Of a DNA stretch of 46,453 bases, positions 22,271-34,382 are shown piece after piece (the first letter of the stretch is position 1; the number at the start of each line of letters is the position of its first letter). Below the pieces are notes generated by a model. The model did no database searches. It was not told the DNA's origin and saw only the letters and a list, made by a program, of their open reading frames with translations. Both the position numbers and the translations under genes were made by a program. Source of the stretch: Nemertoderma westbladi (lineage: Eukaryota; Xenacoelomorpha; Nemertodermatida; Nemertodermatidae); assembly GCA_032718475.1 (NCBI GenBank), contig JAUCBJ010004449.1, positions 1-46,453 of the forward strand. The letters are read 5' to 3'.

Positions 22271-24078
22271 GACACTTTCTGCAATCCGTGGTCATGCAGA
22301 TTGCATACGAAGATTATAAGAAAAGCTGAAGATGGCATTGTGGCTATAGTCAGAAACTCACAAGGACAGTGTGCTTGAGAACATTGCCGAAATATGTATT
22401 AGTGCATAGCTGACCGATTAATTCGGAGTGACTTTGTTATTTGTCTGGCTAAAATGCAAGGCGCAATAACGATAACAAATGTTTCGGTATAAATTTTACA
22501 ATAACTCAATCCTAATGTCTGGAGAAATTAAAGGTTATACGCTTATTAAGAAGCAATTAATTATTATCTATTAATTTCATTGTTGATGAGACTACAAATA
22601 ATTTACGGTAGCGACACAATCACAATAAAAAAAACACCAGGTGAAATGCTGGAGTTCTTGTTTTCTAAAGAACCCAACAGAACGTCGAGTTAACATTCGA
22701 AGAACGTCGACATTTAGTATTAATAAATAATTAAATACACCGAAACGTTTTTCCATCATAACTAGTTTAAATTAATATATTTGAGTTTGTAACGGTCGGA
22801 ATTGGAATACATTCTCAATACACGCAGTCTATAGGGCCTATATAGTGTATACATGCGTAATACATATACATAAGTATAATAATTATAAAGCAATTAGGTG
22901 CCTGCTATAATAATCTATTAATCTAAGCATACTATAAGCAAAATAATATTCTGGTACAATTTAAACTCAATTACGTATTATTTATTACATTCTATCAAAA
23001 TTAAATAATAAAAATTTTAATTACAGTTATGGGAGCTTATTGAAGCTACTATAATCAGGAATGTAACTACAGCAGAATTACATGAATGCAACACACAGCA
23101 ACAACGGGAAGTAAGGATTGTGTGGTTACTTAGGATCAGGTAAGATGCAGGTAATTCCTGCTCCCTCCAACAACCAAGATTACTATGACGACAAGCCCAC
23201 ACACTGACGTCGGCAATGCAGCTGCACTATCATATGAATGGAGCAATGCACACTACTAGGCCTACAGTTGGTCGGACTCTTAGCACATAGGAAAGCCAAT
23301 ACTAGTCGGGTTACCTTGCTCACCTACTATATGCATTATCATGGGTGTAATATACAGTACATATAACAAACAGCATACACATTGGCTTTGTTTCTTAATA
23401 GGGATACCATCTGCCTCATACCTAACATATCAACCATGCTGTTAGTTAATGAGTGTTTTATAGACACAACTAATGTACTAGCTAATGTTTATTGAAGTAT
23501 AAGAAATAGCTGTGGGTTTGGGTTCATTTTCCTCTGGCGAAAAGGAAATCATCCATGTAGGGTTTATGGTTTAGTTCCTATAATCGTAAGGTCCATATTA
23601 TCATATTTGCCATCTCGTTTCAAGTTTTTCCATCCCTGAAGTATTTTCTACATGTTGGATTAAAAATAACCAGGCGGGGGTATAGATGGCAGATACACCA
23701 GGATCGGAGTTTATCTACTATCTATAATTAATAAAAGATACCTTTTACTTTCATCCTTCTAAGACAAACATACACCATCTCCCGTAGAATTCAGGATCAG
23801 CGAAAATCTGGTATTCTTGACGTGGGGGTCGTGTCAAAAGACGCGCAAGACTCTCCGCTTTCAATTAATATAAGCCACGTGTGAAATGATTGAGATTTAA
23901 TGTGTATTTAAATCGATTCTCCCCATAGAAACCAAGATAAAAAATTATCAGATCACTGCGTAATGACGCCAAATATGTAGCAGCCAATCACAGCCGATTT
24001 TCAAAATTGGCCTCCCGTGTTTACTTAAAACCGCCATTTCGACTGTTTCCACGTGTTTTTACAAAAAACGCGCTCGAT
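22271..24078. other. Intergenic, no gene recognised
   Basis: About 1.8 kb of mostly AT-rich DNA. I see no coding similarity, tandem repeat or clear inverted repeat. Confidence 0.5.
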
Positions 24079-24148
24079 CAGGGCACCTTCTTACCCCTTA
24101 TTCGATTGTTTCTAGCCCAACAATTTTTTCGCACCCCAACCCTATTGT
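24079..24148. repeat. Dispersed repeat, copy 2
   Basis: Nearly identical to 54-125 (shared ccccttattc, gattgtttctagcccaacaa, ttttttcgc). It ends at ccctatt, exactly where the neighbouring MITE begins, so the MITE may have inserted into or beside this repeat. Confidence 0.7.
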
Positions 24149-24287
24149 GATAGGTAAAATTCGCAGAGTTAGTTATAAGCTGTCAATCATTCCTGGGATT
24201 TACCTATCAGCTTTTCCCAATTCAACCTTATATTTGTACTTTAGATTGACAGCTTATAACTAACTCTGTGTATTTTACCTATGACAA
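24145..24287. mobile_element. MITE with about 39-bp terminal inverted repeats
   Basis: The left arm 24,150-24,188 (ataggtaaaattcgcagagt...) and right arm 24,244-24,282 are reverse complements with about two mismatches. The similarity extends a few bases outward (ttgtg/gacaa). The spacer of about 55 bases has no ORF. Part of it (ctgggatttacctatcag) is echoed at 24,329-24,350. Superfamily and target duplication are unclear. Confidence 0.75.
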
Positions 24288-24440
24288 TTATACCATACAT
24301 TATACAGTATATACACGGTAACTTTTTCTGGGATTCACCTATCAGGTATTTCCCATAAAAACTCTCACCTCACCTTTCCTCCATAGACCCTCACCTTTTC
24401 CTGATAGTTGCTAGTACATAGTCTAATGCAGACCGGTAGG

Positions 24441-25118
24441 CAGGGCCGGATTAAGCTATATCGGGGCCCGGGGCTCAAATTAATTTGGGGCCCCCTTAAA
24501 TTTTTAGGGGGGGGGGGGGGGAGGGGGGTTTGTTCGCATATAATGATCACAAATTTTAGAATTGTTTTTTATTGCATCTAAAGCAGAATTTAATGGGGAT
24601 TTCAAATCTAAAAACTGCTTAGAGAGATATCTTTCAGTTCTCGAATTATCGTGGAATATCTGTCTGGCAATCAGAATGTCTAAATGTAAGACAGACAGAC
24701 AGATAACCGACCGACGGACAGACTAGATTCCATCAAATATTAAAACTGCCTTCGAAAGTGAAATCAGCGACCCCGAAAACCCCCGTGAATATAATTTTTG
24801 CTCGGTGGTGTGCTCCCTTCCTTTACTACTGTTAGTGTACTTTACATTATGACCCACCCCCCCCCCCCCCTTTTTTTTGCCCTTTGGCAATGTTTACAGT
24901 GGGAAATTGGTCAGGTATGGTATGGTATATTTTCAGTAAGTAGAATTTGGAATGTGAATTTCGCATTTGTTCATCTGGGTACGATATTCCTTGTAGGTTT
25001 TAGTTTTAACGTGGTTCCAAAAAATTTTTTTATGTAAGGATACTTTTTCTGGGGGGCCCCAAAACTTCAAGGGGCCCGGGGCTGCAGCCCCAAAAGTCCC
25101 GCCGTTAATACGGCCATG
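24441..25118. mobile_element. Non-autonomous hAT-like element, 678 bp
   Basis: The ends are cagggccggattaagc and the imperfect complement cgttaatacggccatg, typical of hAT TIRs beginning CAGGG. Flanks ccggtagg (24,433-24,440) and tcggtagg (25,119-25,126) form an 8-bp duplication with one mismatch. Just inside each end are GC-rich subterminal blocks (ggggcccggggc on the left; ggggcccggggctgcagccc on the right). Long G and C homopolymers near 24,508 and 24,853 may be unstable or assembly-sensitive. No transposase is present. Confidence 0.75.
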
Positions 25119-26666
25119 TCGGTAGGTCGAAAACGTTTACTATTGTATTTTTATTTAATATAATATAACCAGCTAAAGACCCTCACTACTTTATATTTTT
25201 CCCCCTAGATGCCCCTAGCCCCCCTAGATTATAACTGCTGTAAAACTGTACAACCACAGTATACGTATATCTGTCCAATTTTTTTTATAATTAGCGCATC
25301 TTTTGCAAAACACAGCGTCGCAGTTGGATTTATCCTTTTCGCGGATGAGATAACTGTAAAAACCAGAACACCTAATGGTACCTCATTTTTGTGCACCAAA
25401 ATTTGGGTGTGGCACTTTAAATTTTGAAAGTTATGATATTTGGAGAAACACTAAAGATATTATTTCTATTTTTTATTTGTTTTTTTTTTATCTATAAAAG
25501 TATTTTTGTATGTTTTCCAGGCAGCTGAATCGATTGAAAGTAATATAGAAACCTGAAGACCAGGGGTTTGTCATTATGTAATAAAAACTTGGGCTTATTT
25601 TTCGAAATTTGAGATGCCACGCCCTACAGTATGTAATTTTAGTGAGCAAAAAATGAGCTACCACGAGGTAGTCCTGTTTTTATTTCCAAAATTTGAAGTG
25701 CCACGCCAATTTTTTAGATGCACGAAAAGTAGCATACCGCTAAATTTTCAGGAATGGAATATTATCGCATTCGATTCAGCGTCTTGAAAAAACTACTAGA
25801 GCAAGCATAATGCTACACTATTACTTTTTAAAATAACAAAGATTTTAAAATTTGGTCATCGGACTTCTTATTTTTTTCATTAAAATTATGATATTCAGCT
25901 TATAAAATTGTCATTCTTTAAGATTTTAATGTGTTCATCTATAATTCCTTTACCTGCAGTCCAAATTCCTTAGAATGCCATTGGACGGTTACAAAAATAC
26001 AGTGGGTGAGCCGAATCGACACCCAAATGCACTGGAAGCACCTCTGAGCAGTTACATACTAAGGGCTTTCAGAATGTGAATGTAACGGTAATTAACCGAC
26101 CACAACCCACAGGTAAAAACAGCCTCGCAATAAATCAACCAATAATGGGGAGCCTCAATCGCGGTTGAAACCCATTTTACTTGGGAGTTGTATGAAAAAG
26201 TTAACTCCAAGTACAGTATATCCTGGTATATGGTCAACACTTCGAATTTGTCAACACTTAGAAATTGTCAACACCTTTTTTTTTTACCCCATTTCAACAC
26301 TTCGAAAAGGAATAAAGGAAATATTTGAATGTAAATAGAATAATAGTATATTTTAAAATACAATGATAACTATAGGTTAGTTAGTTAGGGATAGGTAATA
26401 AAAATTAGTATAATATATTAGTAGTAGTAATAAGGAATAATATAGCGAAATATTAATAATTTTAATTGCAGTTATTTTCGGATCTTGGGGTAGAATTCCT
26501 ACCTCTACCAGATTGGATATATATTGTAGTTAAATAAACCCATGAAGGTAACAAACCCATTATTGTTACTGTCACGAAATCGTTAACCTGGGCCATCTCA
26601 GCCTGAAGACGTGTATCCCGTTCTTGAATCTCGCGAGACTTCGGAAAAGTTATGGCTCCAGAGTTT
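25119..26666. other. Intergenic, weak inverted-repeat structure, no gene
   Basis: A 29-base stretch at 25,398-25,427 (aaaatttgggtgtggcactt...) is nearly the reverse complement of 25,687-25,715. A shorter related copy lies at 25,604-25,624. This may be a decayed MITE. Nothing else is recognised. Confidence 0.4.
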
Positions 26667-29237
26667 GGTTGTAACGGTGCTTTCGCACTGTAAAAGTGCT
26701 TTCATACTGTAACGGTGCTTTCACACTGTAACGGTGCTTTCACACTGTAACGGTGCTTTCACGCTGTAACGGTGCTTTCACACTGTAACGGTGCTTTCAC
26801 ACTGTAACGGTGCTTTCACACTGTAACGGTGCTTTCACACTGTAACGGTGCTTTCACACTGTAACGGTGCTTTCACACTGTAACGGTGCTTTCACACTGT
26901 AACGGTGCTTTCACACTGTAACGGTGCTTTCACACTGTAACGGTGCTTTCATACTGTAACGGTGCTTTCATACTGTAACGGTGCTTTCACACTGTAACGG
27001 TGCTTTCACACTGTAACGGTGCTTTCACACTGTAACGGTGCTTTCACACTGTAACGGTGCTTTCACACTGTAACGGTGCTTTCACACTGTAACGGTGCTT
27101 TCATACTGTAACGGTGCTTTCACACTGTAACGGTGCTTTCACACTGTAACGGTGCTTTCACACTGTAACGGTGCTTTCACGCTGTAACGGTGCTTTCACA
27201 CTGTAACGGTGCTTTCACACTGTAACGGTGCTTTCACACTGTAACGGTGCGTTCACACTGTAACGGTGCTTTCACACTGTAACGGTGTTTTCACACTGTA
27301 ACGGTGCTTTCCCACTGTAACGGTGCTTTCACACTGTAACGGTGCTTTCACACTGTAACGGTGCTTTCACACTGTAACGGTGCTTTCACTCTGTAACGGT
27401 GCTTTCACACTGTAACGGTGCTTTCACACTGTAACGGTGCTTTCACACTGTAACGGTGCTTTCACACTGTAACGGTGCTTTCACACTGTAACGGTGCTTT
27501 CACACTGTAACGGTGCTTTCACACTGTAACGGTGCTTTCACACTGTAACGGTGCTTTCACACTGTAACGGTGCTTTCATACTGTAACGGTGCTTTCACAC
27601 TGTAACGGTGCTTTCACACTGTAACGGTGCTTTCACACTGTAACGGTGCTTTCACACTGTAACGGTGCTTTCATACAGTAACGGTGCTTTCACACTGTAA
27701 CGGTGCTTTCACACTGTAACGGTGCTTTCATACTGTAACGGTGCTTTCACACTGTAACGGTGCTTTCACACTGTAACGGTGCTTTCACACTGTAACGGTG
27801 CTTTCACACTGTAACGGTGCTTTCATACTGTAACGGTGCTTTCACACTGTAACGGTGCTTTCACACTGTAACGGTGCTTTCACACTGTAACGGTGCTTTC
27901 ACACTGTAACGGTGCTTTCACGCTGTAACGGTGCTTTCACACTGTAACGGTGCTTTCACACTGTAACGGTGCTTTCACGCTGTAACGGTGCTTTCACACT
28001 GTAACGGTGCTTTCACACTGTAACGGTGCTTTCACACTGTAACGGTGCTTTCACACTGTAACGGTGCTTTCACACTGTAACGGTGCTTTCATACTGTAAC
28101 GGTGCTTTCACACTGTAACGGTGCTTTCACACTGTAACGGTGCTTTCACACTGTAACGGTGCTTTCACACTGTAACGGTGCTTTCATACTGTAACGGTGC
28201 TTTCACACTGTAACGGTGCTTTCACACTGTAACGGTGCTTTCATACTGTAACGGTGCTTTCACACTGTAACGGTGCTTTCACACTGTAACGGTGCTTTCA
28301 CACTGTAACGGTGCTTTCACACTGTAACGGTGCTTTCATACTGTAACGGTGCTTTCACACTGTAACGGTGCTTTCACACTGTAACGGTGCTTTCACACTG
28401 TAACGGTGCTTTCACACTGTAACGGTGCTTTCACGCTGTAACGGTGCTTTCACACTGTAACGGTGCTTTCACACTGTAACGGTGCTTTCACACTGTAACG
28501 GTGCGTTCACACTGTAACGGTGCTTTCACACTGTAACGGTGTTTTCACACTGTAACGGTGCTTTCCCACTGTAACGGTGCTTTCACACTGTAACGGTGCT
28601 TTCACACTGTAACGGTGCTTTCACACTGTAACGGTGCTTTCACACTGTAACGGTGCTTTCACACTGTAACGGTGCTTTCACACTGTAACGGTGCTTTCAC
28701 ACTGTAACGGTGCTTTCACACTGTAACGGTGCTTTCACACTGTAACGGTGCTTTCATACTGTAACGGTGCTTTCACACTGTAACGGTGCTTTCACACTGT
28801 AACGGTGCTTTCACACTGTAACGGTGCTTTCACACTGTAACGGTGCTTTCACACTGTAACGGTGCTTTCACACTGTAACGGTGCTTTCACGCTGTAACGG
28901 TGCTTTCACACTGTAACGGTGCTTTCACACTGTAACGGTGCTTTCACACTGTAACGGTGCTTTCACACTGTAACGGTGCTTTCACACTGTAACGGTGCTT
29001 TCACACTGTAACGGTGCTTTCACACTGTAACGGTGCTTTCACACTGTAACGGTGCTTTCACACTGTAACGGTGCTTTCACACTGTAACGGTGCTTTCACA
29101 CTGTAACGGTGCTTTCACACTGTAACGGTGCTTTCACACTGTAACGGTGCTTTCACACTGTAACGGTGCTTTCACACTGTAACGCCGCTTTCACACTGTA
29201 ACGGTGCTTTCATACTGTAACGGTGCTTTCATACTGT
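26667..29237. repeat. 19-bp minisatellite, about 135 units
   Basis: The unit gtaacggtgctttcacact repeats with very low divergence; common variants are catact and cacgct. A distinctive run (gtgcgttc, then gtgttttc, then ctttcccact) occurs near 27,249 and again near 28,503. The spacing is 1,254 bases, exactly 66 units, which shows a large in-array duplication. The array has no coding sense. Confidence 0.97.
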
Positions 29238-32200
29238 ACTCAAATCAGTTCTCTAAGACTCGGGTGTAATGAGGAGAGTGTTGCGACTGTGTAGTCCGTT
29301 GTGGAACCCTTCAGCCACATTGGTGTGCATATGGTCCACAGTTGCCGAACTGTCCCCAAACTTAACATAAGGGCGCAACCGCAGAAGGCAACGATTGTTA
29401 TTAAACTTATTGGTTAGGGGGCATGACATTGGATAATTCAACCAATCACGCTTCGAGAATAGTGTCGTTAGTCAGGTACCCCCACCCCCCACAAAAAAAA
29501 TTTATACAAATCTTAATGAATCTTGAAGTTGAAGTTGAAGTTTTTTTATTAACATCGTACATAACAATAACATAAAACAGCATATTAAAAACCGGTATAT
29601 GGAAATTGTATGTTTTAAAAATAATGCAACCAACATAATATTAAATTATAGTACAGTACAATGTTAGGGATAGCCCCATGAGGTTATACCTCTTTCCATG
29701 GAGGTCCCTTTAAATTAAAATGCAATTAAATAAAATATGGTAGACCGTACTGTAGTACAGAACCTACGTAAATAAAAAAATATAACAGCAAACTCGAAAT
29801 ATGGAAAACACTAGTTTAAAATTAAAATTATTAAACACTAGAAAACACTTGACAATTAATTATCTGGTATAGAAATAGCAATAGGAATAAAATATGGAAG
29901 ACATATGTAATTTAAAAAAAAGCCGATCGGTTAATCAGTTCAGAAAGAGCAGTTAATAGGTACTGCACTGCCGGCGCATCCCGGGGCTGGCGGATGCCAG
30001 CTGTCACTCATCCATCATCCTGGACCTCCTGACCTCTCCTGCATTGTTTATTTGACCAAAGGTAGCGGTAACCACACTCTGACACTCTTTAGATCACTTA
30101 GCTTTAAGTAGGCCTAGCTGTTTGAAGTCTGCCTGCATGTGTGCAGTGCACTTCTTACTGGTCCGCAATTGGCAATGCCTAATGGGTTTGTCTTTTTGCC
30201 GTATGTGTAGGCCCATGACCTACTATAACACGACCCGGAATGCTGCTGCAGGCATAAAAATTTAGTGGGGTAACTTTCAACTTTAATAACTTTTTTCCAC
30301 TTTATCTGCTGGTCACAAAAATTTCACTAAGTATAGATTAGTACATTTTTTACCTTTTGAGAAATTTTTTTTGGCTGCCAATTACTTTCTGTGAAGGTTT
30401 TAACATCACCTACATAGTTACCCTAGCTACCAGCAGCGACGATTTAAAATATACACTTTTCACCTATATTTCAGATAAAAAGTTAGAATTTTTCTTTTTA
30501 AGAAATTCAATATGCTGATCAAGATATTAATATCTCGTCATTTCTTGCGCGCCGCCGGGTGGGGGGGGGGGGGGGGGGTATTTTGTACTTAAGGTTGCCA
30601 TAGCAACTGGCATTCAAGTTTAAATATGTATTTATTGGAATATTCTTATTGCTACTGACATACCTTTATTATGAAAAATTATTGGTTTGTATAATTGTAA
30701 CAAATTTCTAAAATTATTTTACTACCTGGTTACCGTAGTAACCATCAAAACTATGCTTTATAATAATTTTCAACAATTTCTATAATTTATTATTCCTCGG
30801 CACTTTTAGTCACTTCTACTGGTATCAACGAAATATTATTAATGAAACTTTACCTTTTAATTTTACTTCTAGAAGAACGATTGCTTGTCTGTCCGTACGT
30901 TGAGCTGACATTCACCAAGGATTTCATCGTTCTCTATATTGTTTCGTTGATAATCGTTCTTGCTCCATCGAAGTTTTCCTTGTTGTAAAGGAACTTAATC
31001 AATCCTATGTCGGAAAATATATTACAAAATCAATCCATAGATAAAATTAGTTAAGTCTAGCCTGAAATGTATACAATCTACTGAGGTGAAAAGTGCTTTA
31101 TCGGTATAGTCGTCGGTTGTTAGAGGTTCCAAAATAATATTATTCTCATCTGCAAATTTATAAACTATTATTTTTTGAAATGACTTGACAAGGCTATGTA
31201 AAATGTAAATGTAAAAGTAAAAAAGAAGGCCTACATTTACATTTTCTTAGACTATTAATTAGGCCAGGGATTACGCACAAAGTCTGGCGACTTATTTCCA
31301 CTGCGGTCCCCCAGAACTATACTCCTCAGAGTAAACTCTAGTACTCATTTAGCTACCACTTAAGGGTGCAAGGCCAGAGATGCGCCCTGGCTGGTTCCTT
31401 TAAAGCATTCGTACCGAAACGAAACCTAACGGAATGGGTCAATAATTTCACTTTCAGGGATTTCGCTCTCTAGCGGAAGACAAGATAACTATAGACTGGT
31501 TAGCCCCCTTTGAATGCCACAGCTAATGGTCTAGTACATATCTGCCAAGTTTCAGCTTCTACGGATTAAAAGCAAAGAAATTGGAGGACATTTAATGTTT
31601 AGACATGTTGGAGTTGGAGACTGATGAACTGGGTTTCTTAAAGTTTTAAAAATCTCACCTTTTGGTCCTGTAATAATGCCAACAAATTTTTAACACGACA
31701 CAGCGTTAAATCCGACAAAGTTATTAGCATGTCAAATCGTAACGAAGACTACGTCTCGGCGTCAACAACTATTTGCCATTATTGTCCCACCCCTAACATT
31801 GTCAGTTCACTTGTCAGCTCCGGCAACGTCGTGGCTCACCCCACAAAGCGCGAGCTGTATAATCTTAGCACAGTACAGCCGGCCGCTGTATTATTTACCT
31901 GTACTGTACGTACAGGTCTATAAACATGGATAAATAGGCCAGGTACAGTACCGTGAGATTTAGCCATAGTGCTGCAGTGCACTGACCACTGTGTACAGGT
32001 ACTGCTTCCTGAATACGGGCAAATACGTCCCACATACGGTAGCCTACGGTAGGCTACGGGAACTATTTCAAATACGTACACATACGGCTAAAAGACAAAC
32101 CCTTGCCCAATCTCTAAAATCACATACGGATTATTCTCCATAGGACAGTAGGAACTAGGAATCCATTACATACACACATACGCGTATGTCTGTATGTACA

Positions 32201-32642
32201 TACGGATACCGATAAGGCGAAAAGTTATACGCAATAATTATCACTGATTCAGTTATATCTATCAGTCTATATGCTGAGCTATCAGAGTACCGGTACCGGT
32301 AATTTGATTATGTGTATTCTATTCCAAATATCCAATACTTAAATAGGCTAGTTACCGAGTTATAGAACTATCGGTACCGGTATTGTAGTTATTCCATAGA
32401 CTATCAGCTGATAGACTGATAGGATAGCAGGATAGACAGATAGAGTGATATATTTATACGTTTGACCTGTTCAGCTATTCCTAAAGCAAAGGGCATAAGT
32501 TTATATAGATTACTGCAACACTGGGCTACTCAGCTACTGCAGTACTGGGCTAGACCTAGACTGCTTGACTAGGCCTACTTCGGAACTCGCCACTAATAAT
32601 ACAGTAATACTAATAGACTGTCTAACCAGCTAACTGCAAGAA
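29238..32642. other. Intergenic, low-complexity tracts, no gene recognised
   Basis: Includes (ttgaag)n near 29,522-29,545, a long G homopolymer near 30,560-30,580, and a region upstream of NFU1 (about 32,000-32,210) with many catacgg/tacgta words. A moderately GC-rich stretch at about 29,950-30,250 may be an old repeat but matched nothing I know. No tRNA B-box was found. Confidence 0.5.
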
Positions 32643-34382
32643 ATGAGTTCGACTTTGTGGAATTATTGTTCCCGGAGCGGTAGAACTGCAAACTCCTTCG
32701 GTGTCCTCTCCTCGCGATCACGATTACGGGAATACAAAAAACAAGATGTAAACCCCACAGTTTCATACCACCACGCCGGATTACTCCCCTCTCAAAGAAT
32801 ACTTATCCGCCAGGGGAACAAATTAATTCGACCTTCTATCCGAAATTTATTTATTCAAATGCAAGAAACTCCCAATCCCAACAGCATAAAGTTCCTTCCT
32901 GGAAGAGAAGTTTCTCCAGATGGGATCACCTGGGACTTCCCAACCGGACAAAGTTCCGTCGTCTCCCCACTTGCGCGACAGGTTGGTACCACCCAGTCCC
33001 GACTACGACTCGATAATTTGTTTAATATTCCTGCAGTCCTGTCACCTGTATTCGTCAAATTTCGGTAGCATGTATGTATCAGCTATCACTGTATCACTTA
33101 GGGCCTAGGCTACTGCCTACCGTATCCTTAATTTTTCATTTTTTTATGGGTCAGTGTGAATTGTACCCGTAGATACCTAAAGGAATAATTATTTATTACT
33201 TGGGTAAAAAGTAATACTTTTTCACTATTCGCGAAGCATTTTATTTACCGAACGCCAGCTACTGAGCTAGGTTAATTGTGGTGTGCTGGTGTGGTACTTA
33301 AAGTGGTACTTTTTTGTAGCGGCTTAATTCTTTAACACTTATTTAATCGGTTGTACCGTAGGTCAAAAAATAGATGGAATGCAAAAAAATTATTTAAGGT
33401 ATGTTGCAAATCTCTAAGGTTTGTAAAAATAAATTAGGGGGGGAGGGGGTCCAGGTGTACCTGAATAGAATACCATGACACTATAATTATTCTGTTTGTA
33501 CATGTGATGATATATATGTGTGTTGTATTAACATGGGTGGCAAAACAAACTTTTTTTTAACCTTAATAATATAGCGGAATATTTTTGTTTTATTGTTTGG
33601 ATTTTTTAGTTTGATTCGCTCCAGATTTTTCGGGAATGGCATATGGACTTGTAGCAAATTTATATTATGGCAGTACCCTGAATTAAAATCTCGGAAAATG
33701 GAATTGAAAGGCCTGTGTAATAAAATACGTACCTAATTCCATTTCATTAAATAATCAATCAACAATTCCATCCAAATATATTAAAACAACGCCGATATTT
33801 TGAGTACAGTAGGTCTACAGTATGGTTTGTTATATAGATAAGTACCGGTACATACAACGAGTATCCCGCGTGTTTCTGTTTCAGATATTCCGACTGGATG
33901 GTGTATCCCGCGTGTTTCTCGGCGCCGATTTCATCTCGATCACCAAGACAGACGACTCGGAATGGCAGCTGATGAAACCCGATATATTCGCGACGCTTAT
34001 GGACTTCTTCGCCGCGGGTCTCCCGGTTATAAAGGAGGGCGCCAAACCAGCGGAAGACACCGCCATTAGCGAGGATGATAGCGAAGTAGTGCAGATGATC
34101 AAGGAACTCCTGGACACCCGGATCCGGCCTACCGTACAGGAGGACGGGGGCGATATCATCTACAAAGGGTTCGAGGACGGGATTGTTAAACTCAAGATGC
34201 AGGGCTCCTGTAGTAACTGCCCCTCCAGTGTTGTCACTCTAAAGTCCGGCGTTCAGAATATGTTGCAGTTCTACATCCCGGACGTGTTAGGGGTGGAGGA
34301 AGTCTACGATGAGGCCGATATCGCCAGCGACAAGGCTTTCCATGAACTCGAAGATAAATTATCTAACAAAGATTCGCAGTGA
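32643..34382 (+). CDS. NFU1: NFU1 mitochondrial iron-sulfur cluster scaffold/carrier, two exons
   Basis: Coding sequence is 32,643-32,981 joined to 33,885-34,382, giving 278 residues. The donor is CGACAG|GTTGGT and the acceptor TTTCAG|ATATTC. The first 70 or so residues are rich in Ser, Arg and Asn, as expected for a mitochondrial presequence. The N-terminal NFU domain runs from [18 protein letters not shown] through [13 protein letters not shown]. The C-terminal NifU-like domain contains [10 protein letters not shown] and the cluster-binding C-S-N-C (C222, C225). In animals NFU1 delivers [4Fe-4S] clusters to lipoyl synthase and respiratory complex subunits in the mitochondrial matrix. Length and motifs match the family, and no damage is seen. 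An AATAAA lies at 34,785-34,790. Confidence 0.95.
32982..33884 (+). other. NFU1 intron, 903 bp
   Basis: GT-AG intron in phase 0. Near its 3' end, 33,861-33,877 is an exact 17-base copy of coding sequence at 33,903-33,919 and forms part of the pyrimidine-rich tract before the acceptor. A G-rich run occurs near 33,437-33,449. No TIR or target-duplication signature is found at its borders. Confidence 0.85.
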
